DNA of 64,000 bases from Daucus carota subsp. sativus (GCF_001625215.2 NC_030385.2:3837135-3901134); one strand, 5' to 3'; shown: positions 45,751 to 57,458, counted from the stretch's first letter. The notes: generated by a model from the sequence alone, not told the origin. A program made the numbers and translations.

Positions 45751-47064
45751 ACCTTTTTCGAAAATAAATACAATAATACCCACTTTGTCAAATGATTAAC
45801 AGCATTAGATTTATTTGTGATAAACAATGCACAAAAAGGTCCGTACCAACTTTTTGTCTAATTCATTCAAGCGTGTACGAATAGAATTAAATAAACAAAA
45901 TATTTTTGAATAGGCTTTGAAAAACAACATCCAGTTTTCTAAAAATTTAGTCGAAAGTTTATAGACTTTTATTCAAAATTATGCCTCTTATGTAAAAATA
46001 ATAAAATAATACTGAGAGACTTTTGGTCCCAAACTTGAGCCTCATCTATCTATATACTATATATAGAGACACGCTTATGAAGAAAAATCAAAGATTTTTG
46101 GTACGATGTCATGCAAATTGAATTTAAATTGATAGAAAGCGACATAAATAAAATATGATAAAATTATAAATTTATGATATTTAGTTGTTTATGACATGTG
46201 TATATTTTTCTAGAAGAAGATTTAGAAGCGATTGGTAGTTCATTGTGGGTAAAGAGGGAGATAAACTTGGGACAACCTGAGCCATGTAAAATCACGTCCA
46301 TTATTATCAGATAAATAGTAGTATTATTATTCTGGAAACCCAAATTCTAGAACTTTAATTACCTGTAAATTTCAGTTATGCGACAGTGGAAAGGTTGATG
46401 AGTATGAATAGTATGAATGAATTAAGTTTCGTTTTTTCTTTTGTGTGCAAAACTTTGTGGCCACGCAACCATCATGATCATGTGAAATCTGTGCGCCTCT
46501 CCTCCATCTAGATTTATTTCATTTCTTATTTCTAGATCTTTCTACTCCAACATTTATCTAAAAGAAGTATTATAAGAGTTAAGTTGCTGAGTATCGGATT
46601 ATTATTATAATTTTTTAATTGAATTATAAATAATATTTTTTAATTATCCAAATTTATATACAATTTATCATATATTTTAAATATAACTATCAATTAATCA
46701 TCAACATCTTTCAACAATATATAAAAGTTGAACATTTTTTGATTACAACGAATATGTTGCAGAATATAATCTAACAATATTTAAGTTTGTCGGATGTTTA
46801 CAAATATTGTAGAAAAAAAATAAAATTAAAATGAATAGATTATATTTTAATTTTGGTTCCAATTTTCAAACATTACCTGGACTCCTTAAAACTTGGATTA
46901 TAAATATTCAAATTCTAAGCAATAAGAAAATCTATCAAATCTAATAATTTACATTATTAAAACTATTTTATATACAAAAATACAAGTAGATATAAAAATT
47001 CTAATCCAATTCCACTTATACACAGAATCTCAGTCTCGGTTTGATATTAGTTTGGTAAGGTGTG
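45751..47064. other. AT-rich region upstream of the DUF1645 gene
   Basis: No gene found. It includes the presumed promoter of the gene at 47246 in its last few hundred bases. Confidence 0.45.
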
Positions 47065-47072
47065 TATAAATA
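47065..47072 (+). promoter_or_regulatory. TATA box of the DUF1645 gene
   Basis: TATAAATA lies 174 bases before the ATG at 47246. It is followed by TCTC-rich sequence suited to a start site about 30 bases downstream, which would give a leader of roughly 140-150 bases. This is a motif-based call only. Confidence 0.55.
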
Positions 47073-47245
47073 TGCTGCTCTCATTTTGTCCGTCACTAGG
47101 AAAAGGAAAAGACACAACTATTCTTTCGGTCCTTACAATTTCTTAACAACTTCTGCAAACCTTCCGTTACATTTCTCCTCATATCTCTATATACCATAAA
47201 ACACAATCCATTTCTTCAAGTTTGATACACAACACCTTAATCAAA

Positions 47246-47995
47246 ATGCAGTCCTTGAGCTCCCCCAGCTTCAACACCTACTCCCCTTCCGATAAACTCT
47301 CCCAAATCGCCGCCAGAGTCGTCGATGAATTCCAATCCGACGACGAATTCATCTTCGAACACAACAATAACGACAACAATAATAACGAAGAATTTATCGT
47401 GAATAATCACGATGATAATCAAGAAGGAGAAGAAGACGACGAAGAAAGCGAATTCGAGTTCCCTCAGGCTCCACTATCTCCGATTCCAGCCGACGAAATC
47501 TTCTCCAACGGCCAAATCCGTCCCGTCTATCCACTCTTCAACACCGAATTAGTCTTCGGAAACACGGAAACATTTCCTCAAATCAGCTCATATATCATCA
47601 CTCCTAAGGCTTCCGCGAGATTACCTCTCGGAAAACTATTCATCGAAGAGCGCGAAAATTGTACTACGTCGTCGTCGTCGTCATCGTCTGAATCCGACGA
47701 GCTTGATAAACTTCCGGCGGAAACATATTGCGTATGGAAGCCAAACACCGGAGATAATCCCCGGGAGCTGCGGAAAAAGAGCAGCTCCGCGGGGACTAAT
47801 TCGAAGAGATGGAAGTTTCGAGATCTTTTGCATAAGAGCAATAGTGATGGAAACGAGACTTTCGATTTTCTAGGGCACAAGAAAGCTCCGGTGAAAGAGA
47901 GCGATGCGCGGCGATCTTACTTGCCGCACAAGAAAGATTTGGTCGAACTTTTTTTTAACGTCAATGGTGTTAGCCGGCATGTTAATCCGTATTGA
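47246..47995 (+). CDS. DUF1645 family protein, intronless
   Basis: Predicted 249-residue plant protein in a single exon. The start is the first ATG (MQSLSSPSFNTYSP). Family marks in order: an acidic Asn/Asp/Glu-rich stretch around residues 40-75, then EFEFPQAPLSPIPADEIFSN with GQIRPVYPLF (about 75-105), PLGKLFIEERE, a Ser run (SSSSSSSESDE), WKFRDLLHKSNSDG (about 195-208) and the C-terminal block LPHKKDLVELFFNVNGVSRH. Rice and other members affect drought response and grain or growth traits; the molecular activity is unknown. GC content and CG use are higher than in neighbouring AT-rich DNA, as usual for intronless plant genes. A Mutator-like MITE sits about 50 bases after the stop. Confidence 0.9.
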   Translation: MQSLSSPSFNTYSPSDKLSQIAARVVDEFQSDDEFIFEHNNNDNNNNEEFIVNNHDDNQEGEEDDEESEFEFPQAPLSPIPADEIFSNGQIRPVYPLFNTELVFGNTETFPQISSYIITPKASARLPLGKLFIEERENCTTSSSSSSSESDELDKLPAETYCVWKPNTGDNPRELRKKSSSAGTNSKRWKFRDLLHKSNSDGNETFDFLGHKKAPVKESDARRSYLPHKKDLVELFFNVNGVSRHVNPY

Positions 47996-48043
47996 TCGGT
48001 TTTGTGGGAGCTTTGTTTTATTTTTATTGCTATATTGTTTTAT

Positions 48044-48234
48044 CGGTTTTTCTATGGTGTGCCCATGGGCACATGCTAAGCACGGAAAATTTTGTGTTTG
48101 AAAGATTTTGATTGGCTTCTCTCTCTTGATAATGGTGGACCCCTGCAAATACACCAACCACACCAATCAAAATCTCCCAAATACAAAAATTTCCGCGCTT
48201 AGCATGTGCCCATGGGCACACACTAGACAAACCG
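48044..48234. mobile_element. Mutator-like MITE, copy 2 (191 bp)
   Basis: Same family as 27701-27952: inverted ends CGGTTTTTCTATGGTGTGCC and CGGTTTGTCTAGTGTGTGCC, then CATGGGCACATGCTAAGC. Perfect 9-bp target duplication TTGTTTTAT at 48035-48043 and 48235-48243. It lies 48 bases after the DUF1645 stop codon, so it is probably part of that gene's 3' UTR and could form a hairpin in the transcript. Confidence 0.92.
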
Positions 48235-48243
48235 TTGTTTTAT

Positions 48244-49386
48244 TGCGTTACTTCTTATTATTGTTATATTTTTGGTTTATAGTTACGTAATAAGTAATTG
48301 TAAATTGTAAACACCGCTGCATATATTTTTGTTTTTGTAAAGTTTATCACGTTTATATAAAATGATTTTTGGGATATAAATTGATTTTTTTTTTATGTAA
48401 TTTGGTTAAGTTCAGAATTGTTTCGTCTTCTTTCTTCTTGCTTGCACGGTTGCACCGTCATTTTGTTGTGCCGAGGACTGAAAAGGCAGCAAAATGGTGT
48501 TTTGGAAGTTCTTTTCACATCACAAGTTAGGTTCATGGCCAAGTCATATAATTATGATTACTTTTGCTCTAAAGCATTTTAAACCATAAAAATGTATTTA
48601 AAGTTTATCAAATTAATCTGAAAATACAATTTATCAAAAATATATAGAAGTTGACGAATTCCAAAATATTTCCGGAATTTAGTCGAAGGATTACGAAATC
48701 CAACCAAAGTGTCATTTCCAGAATTTACTCGAAAATTTACGAAATCCAACATGACTCGAAAGTTCACGATTTTGAACTGCATGACCGTTATATGCAATAG
48801 TCAATGTGTCGTGGTCATGTACTTACTTTATACAACACCATCTAGATGACTATCGTAATCACAATAAGAGAAGCGCCGTGTACACCAGCCAAACTTATCA
48901 ATTTTCACAAGAAATTAGAAATACTTGTGACGAGAAACCGATATGATCTATATTCAGTCGTCAACGGAAACAAGGGGAAAAGCCGAATGAAAAATAAATC
49001 AGTTATGAAAGAAATTTCTTCCTACCCAATCTAAAATGAAGACTGGAGGAAATAAATGGAAAATACTTTTCTTTACCCTCTTTTCTTGTCAAATATTTTG
49101 TTCAACACACCCCACACGGTGTTTTATACGCTTCCCATCTCGAATATAATCAGGGAATAAATCCCCACCGAATTTCACACTATATCAACTTCACTGAAAT
49201 AGCATCTTCACATGCTGGTAGGGTACCATGTCAAGTCCTACAATAACAACTTTAACAGGCAAACTGCAGAATTACACAGAGCAGTACGTAAACAAGATGA
49301 TGCATACCAGTTGCCGAGTGGAGATATATACCATTTCTTCCAGCATCACTTGTAATAAAACTGACTACACTTGCTAAGTTATCGTT
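48244..49386. other. Intergenic region
   Basis: No gene recognised. Short inverted and direct words (AAATTTACGAAATCCAAC-like, near 48690-48750) occur but I cannot assign them to an element. Confidence 0.4.
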
Positions 49387-49389
49387 TAA

Positions 49390-49752
49390 GAGCAACTCCA
49401 GCAGCTTCCTTATTTGGAGTCTTAAACCAAAATATGAGGAATATGGGAAAATAATCCACTCCAATAGTATCTTAGTGATTCCCTAAATCACTAAGATCCA
49501 CTAGCCATGCCTTATCTTTAGGTAACCTCTCTCATCTCCTAAATTTTATTTTATAATAAATTTTGAATACAAACATGTTCTCTCTCTTAACCTATTGCAA
49601 TAATGGTAATTTTTAATAATAAAATAGTATATAAGGAATGAATATAAAGAATATTGTTGGAGGTAAGAATAGCTATTATTATCTTAAGTCACTAGGATCC
49701 AATATTTTATATTATATTTAAGGAATGGGTTAAGATGCTGCTGGAGATGCTC
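49390..49752. mobile_element. PIF/Harbinger-like MITE (363 bp)
   Basis: TAA target duplication at 49387-49389 and 49753-49755. The inverted ends are GAGCAACTCCAGCAG and GAGCATCTCCAGCAG. The interior is AT-rich with CTAAATCACTAAGATCC and its near-complement. Related, truncated copies are at 39290-39627 and near 54890. Confidence 0.85.
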
Positions 49753-50056
49753 TAACGCTTGGAAACTGCAACTCCACTGTCATAACACTATGTTCCACCA
49801 CATGAAGACGTAATAACCAACTCACATTCAAATGTGCATTATACTGCAACACTAGAACTTGAATTAAGATGTTAACTTTCTCATCATATAATTTTCAGTA
49901 AGGACGATGTCAGGTAAAATCTAAATTTTCACAACAAAAATGTTTTACAGCAGTCGTGGATTGTTGCTCTCAGACTTAACCAAAATGCTTTGCACATACT
50001 TTACATATAATATTTTTCAACAAAAGATAACGCTAATACAAGTATGTTGCTAGTTC

Positions 50057-51508
50057 CTACTGCGTTCTCTGGAGCAGTTTGTCTACCATAAGTTTTTGCT
50101 GTACACTGGTCAAAGTCTCAGAATTCATGATTGCGTTAGAGACGAGGATGACAGTGGATGGAGCTGCAGCATTCACCTGATGCAGGGGAGAATTTTTAGA
50201 CATTATTTAAGGAGTGAAATAATGATCCACACAGTTGCTAAACAAAACATTATCCAATTTTAGAAACTGAAAAAGAATCATCAGACTAAAGTACCCAAAC
50301 ACGGCCATTTAAGCCAACTGCAATCTCAAATGAGAGCTTCTTGCCAAGTGCTTCAAGAACTGGACAAGCTGGAGAGCTTAGCAACCTAGATAAATGAACC
50401 CCGTGTTTAATCAAACTATTGGGATAGAAAGTAAACTTCAAAGAAATAATCAGAGTAAGAATCTGTTTGGAACAAAGTTACAAAAGTATAGAAATAAGAT
50501 GCTCACTAAGAATGAAACTGTGGAATCAAATAACTCACATTCTTGAAAGGCCTGTTGATGTCTCAAACATGTAACCATCCTTAAGTGGCCCAAATTCTGC
50601 TGCCTTCCCACTGGCTGAAAAATAAGAAGTGAAGGGCCCTCAACTTTAGGAACTACATAATACCAAATTACATAACAACATAAGCGAGGTGACAATATGC
50701 TAAAATTGAACTAACCGTCCATGCATGAGAGATCCGGGTTCATGCCAATATTGGCCTTGACTACACGAACATATATCAGTGTACCTACCTGCAATACACA
50801 TCCTACTCCAAATCAGATCCTGCAGCTTCAGAATATGATGAGCAAAGAGTGACAGAACTATGCACTTTGTACCATCACACCTCAACATAATTCACTATCT
50901 AAATTCTAACAAGTTCAGTACACAGTAGCATGCTTAAAGAACAATTTTATTTAAATGTCACTCGAAGTACAAGTTCAATCGGATAAGTTTCTAAGATGTG
51001 TCTCAGATTTTCAAGACTCCGAAATAATGATTTAATAATCTAGAAAATACATAGCAAACGACTTAAATTGAATGCAGGATTTCACCTCAAACTTGGGAAT
51101 ATTTCTCCTAGTTCCTCCCTCAAATGCAAGAACAGGTAAATATGCCAATGCAGGTCCTTTTATGTCAATAAGAAAGTTCTGCATGTCAAAAAAGCAGAGG
51201 GAAGAGGTGTTATTTAGCAAATTCGTAATACACGCAGATAATTTTCCAATATAATTCCAGGAAAGTATCAATTCCAAAAACAGTATCGAATTGTTTGACA
51301 AGTACAAGCAAATAGATAAAATGGCTTACTTCTGCTTTAGTATCCACAACAATGCCAAGAACAGCATCTCCTGCAGAAGGCACATACTGTAACAAGGTTA
51401 ACATAATTGATATTTTTACATTTTTTACTGAATACTTTCATTCAAACCAAGTGATCATATTTATAAGATACTTATTAAACTGCAAGAACAATAAAACTGC
51501 CAAACATA

Positions 51509-51592
<84 letters not shown>

Positions 51593-54500
51593 GTCCAAAA
51601 ACATTAACAAAAATCTGGTTATGAGGACAAGTTTCTGACAAGTTCAAGAATAATATACAAAGTATAATGAGCACAAAAATATATAACATTAACGTTGTGT
51701 TTGGTTGAGGTGAATGACATTGGACGGAGTATAATGAGATTTGAACTGTATAATGAGTAAAAATTTCGCTCCTTTCTCATTCCATTGCTTACAATTTAAA
51801 CAATACTCAAGCCACCACATATTAGAAGAAATGGTCCATTCTCCCCTAAAACCTATTTCTTGTCAGATAATATCTATCATAGAAATTATGCACTCTTTCA
51901 TTTAGTTTCAAATCTTCCCTCCTAACTCTATTTTTCAAATCTATATTCATTCATTCCATTCTACCCCACCAAAAACAACACGAGTTCATACACCAAGTGC
52001 CTTGCACGTAATCATACTCTGCGAGGTATGAGAGGTTAAATCTCAAAACATATCATGCATAGGACAATATGATGAATAGTGGAATAACAGTTTATATGAC
52101 CTTGACTGTCTTACAAAATTGATATCATCATACGTGGGTAGGGAGGAAGGTCCCAATAAATGTTCAGAACCAGTAAATCGATTAAATACCAAGTCGACTA
52201 GGGAAAATTCTTTTGCATACATACTGAAAGTTTGTTTCACAAACAGTGATATGTCAAATTTCAAAATGTATGTAGGTCCTTTGTGGGCACTCTTTGCTTA
52301 TCAAATACCCACCTAAAGCCCACATATCAATGTTTGTCCATATTTACAGCAAGTACACATAGTTCAAGAGCACTGCCAAGAATTAGGACAAGGCATCTAA
52401 CTTCCCACCAAAGAATTGTATTTTCTAATAAAACAGACACAATCATTCTATAGTATTAATTATTATATCCAAAAAATACATTGTCAGTTTGTAACTTGTA
52501 AAGTGAAGTCCTGATAATTATTTTTATCAAAAGTAGACCTGCAATAAAAATAATTTAGTATCATACTATTTCTGGAATTGCACTCGCACAAAGTAGAAGC
52601 CTTCACTAACTAAGGTACAAATGGAAACATTATGTTATACGTATAATGGAATGCCATTGCACAATATACGCTCGTTGTCTAGGATCAAAATTTTTTAGCA
52701 AAAGTGTTTATCAATATGAGAATATTAAGAAGCAGAGGTATAATTAACATATAAATAAGAAAACATACAATTTTCTTCTATACACATACATGGAGACATT
52801 TTTGGAGAAGTGAATATCAAAATGTATGCAGGTCCATTATAGGCATTCTTTGCTTATCAAATGCCCACCTAAAGCCCACATTTCACTGTTTGCCCGTATT
52901 TACAGCAAGTACACATAGTTCAAGAGCACTGCCAAGAATCAGGACAAAGCATAGAAGTCCCCATCAAAACCATAGAATTCAATGTAGTAATCAAGCTACT
53001 CTACCAAGTATTCCATGCCAATATTACATTGTTAGTAGTTAATCATAATTTATAAGGCTAAATATTGACTGTTACCTATTTATAAAGAGCAGGCATGTAA
53101 TAGTATAGCTTATTTTTTAATTCAACAATCATCAAAAAAAAAATCTCAAAAACTAAGAAGCTTTTACTAGCTAACATGCAATTGCCAATCTTACATATGA
53201 TAGAATGCCAAAGTACACAATACGCATTCTTTCTCATATAAATAATCGGAAAAACTGTTTATTTAATATGAGAAAGCTGAGAAGCAATATTATATAAGGA
53301 TTTCATATGATGTTACACTAAAGACCGTAAATTTTTTAACAAAAACACTTACTAATTTCTTGTACACCGTACTACTACTACTACATACATGCATATACTA
53401 TTTAGTCTAACAAAGCGAGTAGGAGCATTAGCAAAGTACTAACCCGTTTCTGGGAGCTTTCAACCCAGTACTTGTTCGGCTTCGAGAACCTCAACATACC
53501 CGCCTTCATGGCAGTTATCGAATCACAGTCCTAAACCACACAACTCACAAAATCAAAACATACAATTGTACATACTTGTTCTAATCACAGAAACCTAACA
53601 ATTCAAAAAAAAAAAAAAAAACTAACTAATCACAAACCCAACGAGATTTTTCAGCTTAGGGAACTAACACATGACTCAACCACACACTTCGACATTTTAG
53701 ACAATTGCATACACAGCAGTGTTGTGAAAAGCGCGCCTAGGCGAGCACCTAGGCGCAAAGCGAAGCAAAGCGCACCCTTAGCGCCTCGTATATGTCGAGG
53801 CGAAGCAACTTCAATGAAGCGCACGCTTTTAGCCTTGAAGCACAAAGCGCGCTTAAGCACGAAGCGGTAGAAAAGCGCGCTTTAGCGAAGCTAAGCGCAT
53901 AATAAGATATTTAATTTTATTGGGCCACTTTTAAGTCCCAAAAGTACTAACCCATTAAAAAAAGAATAATTTTTGGTCGCTTTTAAGGCCCAAAAGTACT
54001 GACCCATAACCAAAAAAAAAAAATTAGGCCCAAATAGAAAGGCTATATTAGGCTCTCAGCTTTCAACAACTTTAAAAGGGAAAAACCCTAGCCGTTCAAA
54101 ATAACCCCATTCTTTCAAGTTCAAAACAGAGCAGAGGTAAGAGGCCTCGACGTTTAATAGATGAGGATGAAGAAGAACATGATTTTGAATTTGAAGAGAA
54201 CACTTTAATACATGAAGAAGAGTCAGATCAGGATTAAGATGAAGACTTCGATGAAGATGATTGATAAAATATCTAACTGTTGGGAGCTGGAAACCTGAAA
54301 TTCTGCCTATGAAACATAAATTTTGAATTTTAATATTTAATTTTAGGATTGTTTTTCCCTCTAAAAGTATTATTTAATATATTATAAAGGATAAATTAAG
54401 TTATTTTTGGCTTAAAGTGTGATTTAATATATTATGAAGTATAGATTATGTTATAAACCTATATACATATATCCTAAATAATAAATAAATAAATTTGTAA

Positions 54501-55558
54501 AACATGCGCCTAGCTTCAAAGAAGCGCGCGCCTCGCTTTTGCGCTTTGCGCCTAGGCTCCAGAGAGTTTTGCGCCTCAGTGCGCTTAATGCTTTCGATAA
54601 CACTGATACACAGTATAAAGTAAGCACATTATTTACACAAGCTGATACGGGAAACAGAAAAAACATTTCGATATATTATTCAATTAAAATTAAGCTTTCA
54701 CATTGCATACAACACAAGCAGATAACAAGTTCACAAAAATCCTTAACCAATCAAAAACTCAACTAGATTATCCAGCTTAAGGAACTAACCACAAGCCTCA
54801 GCCACACACTTCGACATTTTAAACAATTGCATATACCGTATAAAGTAAGCACATTAATTACACAAGCTCCTAGTTCAAAAGCAACATAAGAGCATCTCCA
54901 ATGGTACTCTTAAAAAATAATATAATATGTGGCTCCTAGTAAGTTAATATATTGAATATCGTGACAACTCCAACCAATCACAAACTTCCACGACATAATG
55001 TTTCAAAATCAAAATCGTAAATTTAGACTTAATGTTTCAAAATGTTGTTTCAATTAAAATCAAGCTTCCACATTATGTACAAACACAAAACAAATAACAA
55101 ATTCACCAAAATCCTTAACCAATCACAAACTCCACGACATAATGTCACAGCCACGAGCCTCGACATTTTAAACAATTGCATATACTGTATAAAGTAAGCA
55201 CATTATTTACGCAGGCTGTTAACAGAAACTCGCAACGAAACGTTCGGTATTTTGTTTCGATTAAAAGTAAGCTTTCACATTACACACAAACACAAAGCAA
55301 ATAACAAAATTACCTGACGGAGACCACCGCCGAGCTTAATTGTTTGATTAGACATTGAAGAGAGATCGAGTACAACATCTCCTGGTACCTAATTGCAACG
55401 AACAAATCAAAACCCTAATTTATATGAACTTTAATTAATTACAAAATTTATAATCATTTTAAAAAATATGAAAATGTAGAGAAGCTGTTGATGGTGATAC
55501 TTACGACTAATTTGTCGATGTAGCTTGGTGAATTATTTGTAGGCTCAGCAATCGCCAT
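50057..55558 (-). CDS. RRP40: Exosome complex cap subunit RRP40
   Basis: RNA-binding cap protein of the nuclear and cytoplasmic RNA exosome. Nine exons on the minus strand: 55558-55505, 55388-55314, 53530-53444, 51386-51330, 51178-51086, 50788-50716, 50614-50539, 50385-50295, 50176-50057. All are in frame; 241 residues, the usual plant RRP40 length. Marks in order: VPGDVVLDLSSMSNQTIKLG (N-terminal domain), KAGMLRFSKPNKYWVESSQKR, an S1 domain from YVPSAGDAVLGIVVDTKAE to FEGGTRRNIPKFE, then VGTLIYVRVVKANIGMNP, and a C-terminal KH domain with the plant/yeast motif GLNGRVWVNA. Introns 2 (1.8 kb) and 3 (2.1 kb) are swollen by a hAT element, a MITE, a microsatellite and local duplications. No coding damage is seen. 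Confidence 0.94.
51509..51589. repeat. TA/GA compound microsatellite in RRP40 intron 3
   Basis: An (AT)n tract of about 45 bases runs into a (GA)n tract of about 29 bases. It is pure enough to be length-polymorphic. Intronic; it produces low-complexity open frames on both strands that are not genes. Confidence 0.97.
51693..51982. mobile_element. Candidate TIR MITE in RRP40 intron 3
   Basis: The left end CGTTGTGTTTGGTTGAGGTG and the inverted right end CGTGTTGTTTTTGGTGGGG match in most positions. The subterminal words AATGACATT and AATGGAATGAATGA resemble the element at 36119-36446. The target duplication was not resolved. Confidence 0.55.
52250..53310. repeat. Segmental duplication in RRP40 intron 3, ~560 bp x 2
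   Basis: The block at about 52258-52400 recurs at about 52817-52952. Both hold GCCCACATtTCA-like sequence, TTTACAGCAAGTACACATAG and TTCAAGAGCACTGCCAAGAA. Weaker similarity continues from about 52600-52740 to 53155-53300 (GGAATGCCA, CACAATA, AATATGAGAA). Two diverged tandem units of roughly 560 bases explain both pairs. Non-coding. Confidence 0.7.
53717..54605. mobile_element. hAT element with GCGCC-rich ends (889 bp) in RRP40 intron 2
   Basis: Perfect 8-bp target duplication ATACACAG at 53709-53716 and 54606-54613. The ends are CAGTGTTGTGAAAAGCGC and, inverted, CAGTGTTATCGAAAGC. Subterminal regions are packed with GCGCCTAGGCGC and AAAGCGCGC words. The centre (about 54140-54240) encodes an acidic tail (DEDEEEHDFEFEENTLI) preceded by RGKRPRRLI, which looks like the end of a transposase reading frame, so this is a deletion derivative. 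Non-autonomous. Confidence 0.9.
54890..54970. mobile_element. Fragment of a PIF/Harbinger-like MITE
   Basis: TAAGAGCATCTCCAATGG begins here, preceded by the TAA typical of the family at 49390-49752. The right end is not identifiable, so only the left part is called. It interrupts the second unit of the RRP40 intron 2 repeat. Confidence 0.45.
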
Positions 55559-55762
55559 GGCTGTGAATAGGGGAGAGTGTGGCGGCTAGAAGAGTTGGAT
55601 TGTTCGGGTTTTATGGGTTTTTGTTGTGGGCTTTTCGGTGGTTTTGTTTTGGGTAAGTTAGTGTATGGACCTTTTTCGGAGCTGGTATGGAATAAATTGG
55701 GCCTTGTTCGGAGTAATTTTAATTTTTGATGACTTCACAAAAGTTTAAATTTGGAAGATTGT
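55559..55762 (-). promoter_or_regulatory. Upstream region of RRP40
   Basis: Short sequence directly 5' of the RRP40 start on the minus strand. It presumably holds the leader and core promoter. No TATA box stands out, which is common for housekeeping genes. Confidence 0.35.
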
Positions 55763-55989
55763 GGGCCTATTTGTTTGCCAAAAGTGGCTTCTACTTCTGC
55801 CTTCTACTTTTCTTGACCGGTTTGTGTAAAGAAATGGAAGCACTTTTAAGAAGCTGAGAATCCTAACTTCTCTCTCACGGCTTCTGCTTCTTTTCCAAAC
55901 ACTTTATTAACTTATTTTCTTTTCACTTCTGCTCCACTTCTCTAGTTTAAGCAAGAAGTCACCTTTTTTAAGTTTGCCCAAACGACCCA
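55763..55989. mobile_element. Candidate hAT-type MITE (227 bp)
   Basis: The left end is GGGCCTATTTGTTTGCCAAA; the right end inverted is GGGTCGTTTGGGCAAACTTA. Both continue into GTGGCTTCT or GTGACTTCT. Interior copies of CTTCTGCTTCT and CACTTCTGC. The target duplication was not found. Confidence 0.5.
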
Positions 55990-57085
55990 TATATTTTGCA
56001 GAGACTTTTTTCTTTTTTGATCCGACTCTAGATATCATCGATTGTTTCATGGCCATGAATTTTATGTACAATAATAACGGGAGACTATTCCTACTTTTTG
56101 TACAGCAATTCTTGTTTAGGTCTCATTTGTTAAGGAGTGAATCAAATGATATGGACCAGGCTAATTTTTGTGGGCTTTTTTTATAAATACCTAATTTTAG
56201 AAGAATTTTTTCAAAAATACTATCACTTTTCAAAACATATTGTAAGAAAAGTTATATTTCATAAAATATTTGGAAAAATATGGAAATTGCATATGCGACC
56301 ATATCTGCAACTACTGGCAACCATATATGTAACCACAAATGTAACTTTGAAAATTTTGTTAAAAGTTATATTTAATTACATAATAAGTCGCAACTGGTTA
56401 TCCTGCGTGGCCGATGCTATTTTCCTATATAATCACAAACATAACTTTTAAAAAAACGATTGAAATTATCATTAGTTGCATAATAAGTTGCAACTGGTTT
56501 AAAATTCGCAATCCATGCGCGACCGACAAGAACAACTACTAACCATCTCGCCTCCTCCGCCTTGATGCTACCCATCAACCATCAGCCACCGACAACAGTC
56601 TCACATAGAGTCATATATACACAGTTATGTACATACATTCATATAGTTATCTTTAATTAAACTTGATTTAAATCTTGATTTTCTCACAATATGAAATCCC
56701 AGTCGCCAATTTATCATTCGAAGTCTGAAAGAGAGAGAAGAGAAGGGAGAAATTAGGATAGAGACAGTGGTGTTGAACAACGAGAAGAGATCGAGATGAG
56801 TGAGAGAAAAGAGACTAAAGAGCGAGAAGATCTGAGAGAGAGGAAAAGAGAAAGAGAGAAGAAAAGACAAGAGACAAAGATGGAGAGATAAGGAGGGAGA
56901 CCCTATAAATGCAAAATATAAGCACTGCTTTCACAAAAATGAGACATCTGCAATTTTTATACAAATATTGTATTATTACAATTAAAATGTTAAAAAGAGG
57001 TATATTTGATAAATATCCTTTGTTTAATTACCTAGCATTTTCTTATTTTCCTTTAAACAACTTACAGGGCGACAATATCGACGAT
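55990..57085. other. Intergenic region
   Basis: No gene recognised. A GA-rich tract lies at about 56720-56890. Short repeated words (TGCATAATAAGTCGCAACTGG-like, at 56375-56400 and 56480-56500) suggest a small old local duplication. Confidence 0.4.
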
Positions 57086-57087
57086 CA

Positions 57088-57431
57088 CCGACTTGTTTGG
57101 CTGAACTTGTAACTTATGATTTAAAGTGATTTATGTAAGACTTAACAAGACTTATGTGAGTTGGTAGATTAAAATGTGTGTTCGGGTAATTTCGGCTTAT
57201 TGATAACTTATGGTATTATTAAAAATACAATAATAAAAATAAAAGTGATGTTTATGTAACTTAAGACTTAAATAATTTTTATCGAAAAAAAGTTTTAAAA
57301 AATTAAGTCACTAAAAAAGGTATTTCAAACTACTTCTAACTATAAGTCAATTCATAGTTTTATTTCTGACATTAAACCACTTCTATAAAAATGCTTAAAA
57401 TCCGGGTTTTAAGCCTAGTAAACAGGCTCCC
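57088..57431. mobile_element. Candidate hAT-type MITE
   Basis: The left end TTGTTTGGCTGAACTTGTAA and the inverted right end GCCTGTTTACTAGGCTTAAA are loosely matched; inner words include AACTTATGA and CTTATTGATAACTTATG. This resembles plant MITEs built on AACTTATAAGT words. Weak call. Confidence 0.35.
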
Positions 57432-57458
57432 AGTTCGAGAACAGCCTGTTCTTAGATA

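Larger units (their letters stand above)
53650..55320. repeat. Three-fold direct repeat in RRP40 intron 2
   Basis: The sequence CTTCGACATTTTAGACAATT and relatives followed by GCATA occurs at about 53687, 54808 and 55157. After each come ACAGTATAAAGTAAGCACAT (the first copy only after its hAT insert), AAGCTTTCACATTG or a variant, and ATAACAAGTTCACAAAAATC or a variant. Units are about 350 bases without inserts. Copy 1 is interrupted by a hAT (53717-54605), copy 2 by a MITE fragment near 54890. Copy 3 ends at the donor site of exon 2 (55313). No exon sequence was duplicated. Confidence 0.75.

Noticed and set aside
47222-47245. Upstream extension of the DUF1645 protein
   Set aside because: The added codons begin at a non-ATG triplet; the first true ATG is 47246 and family members start nearby.
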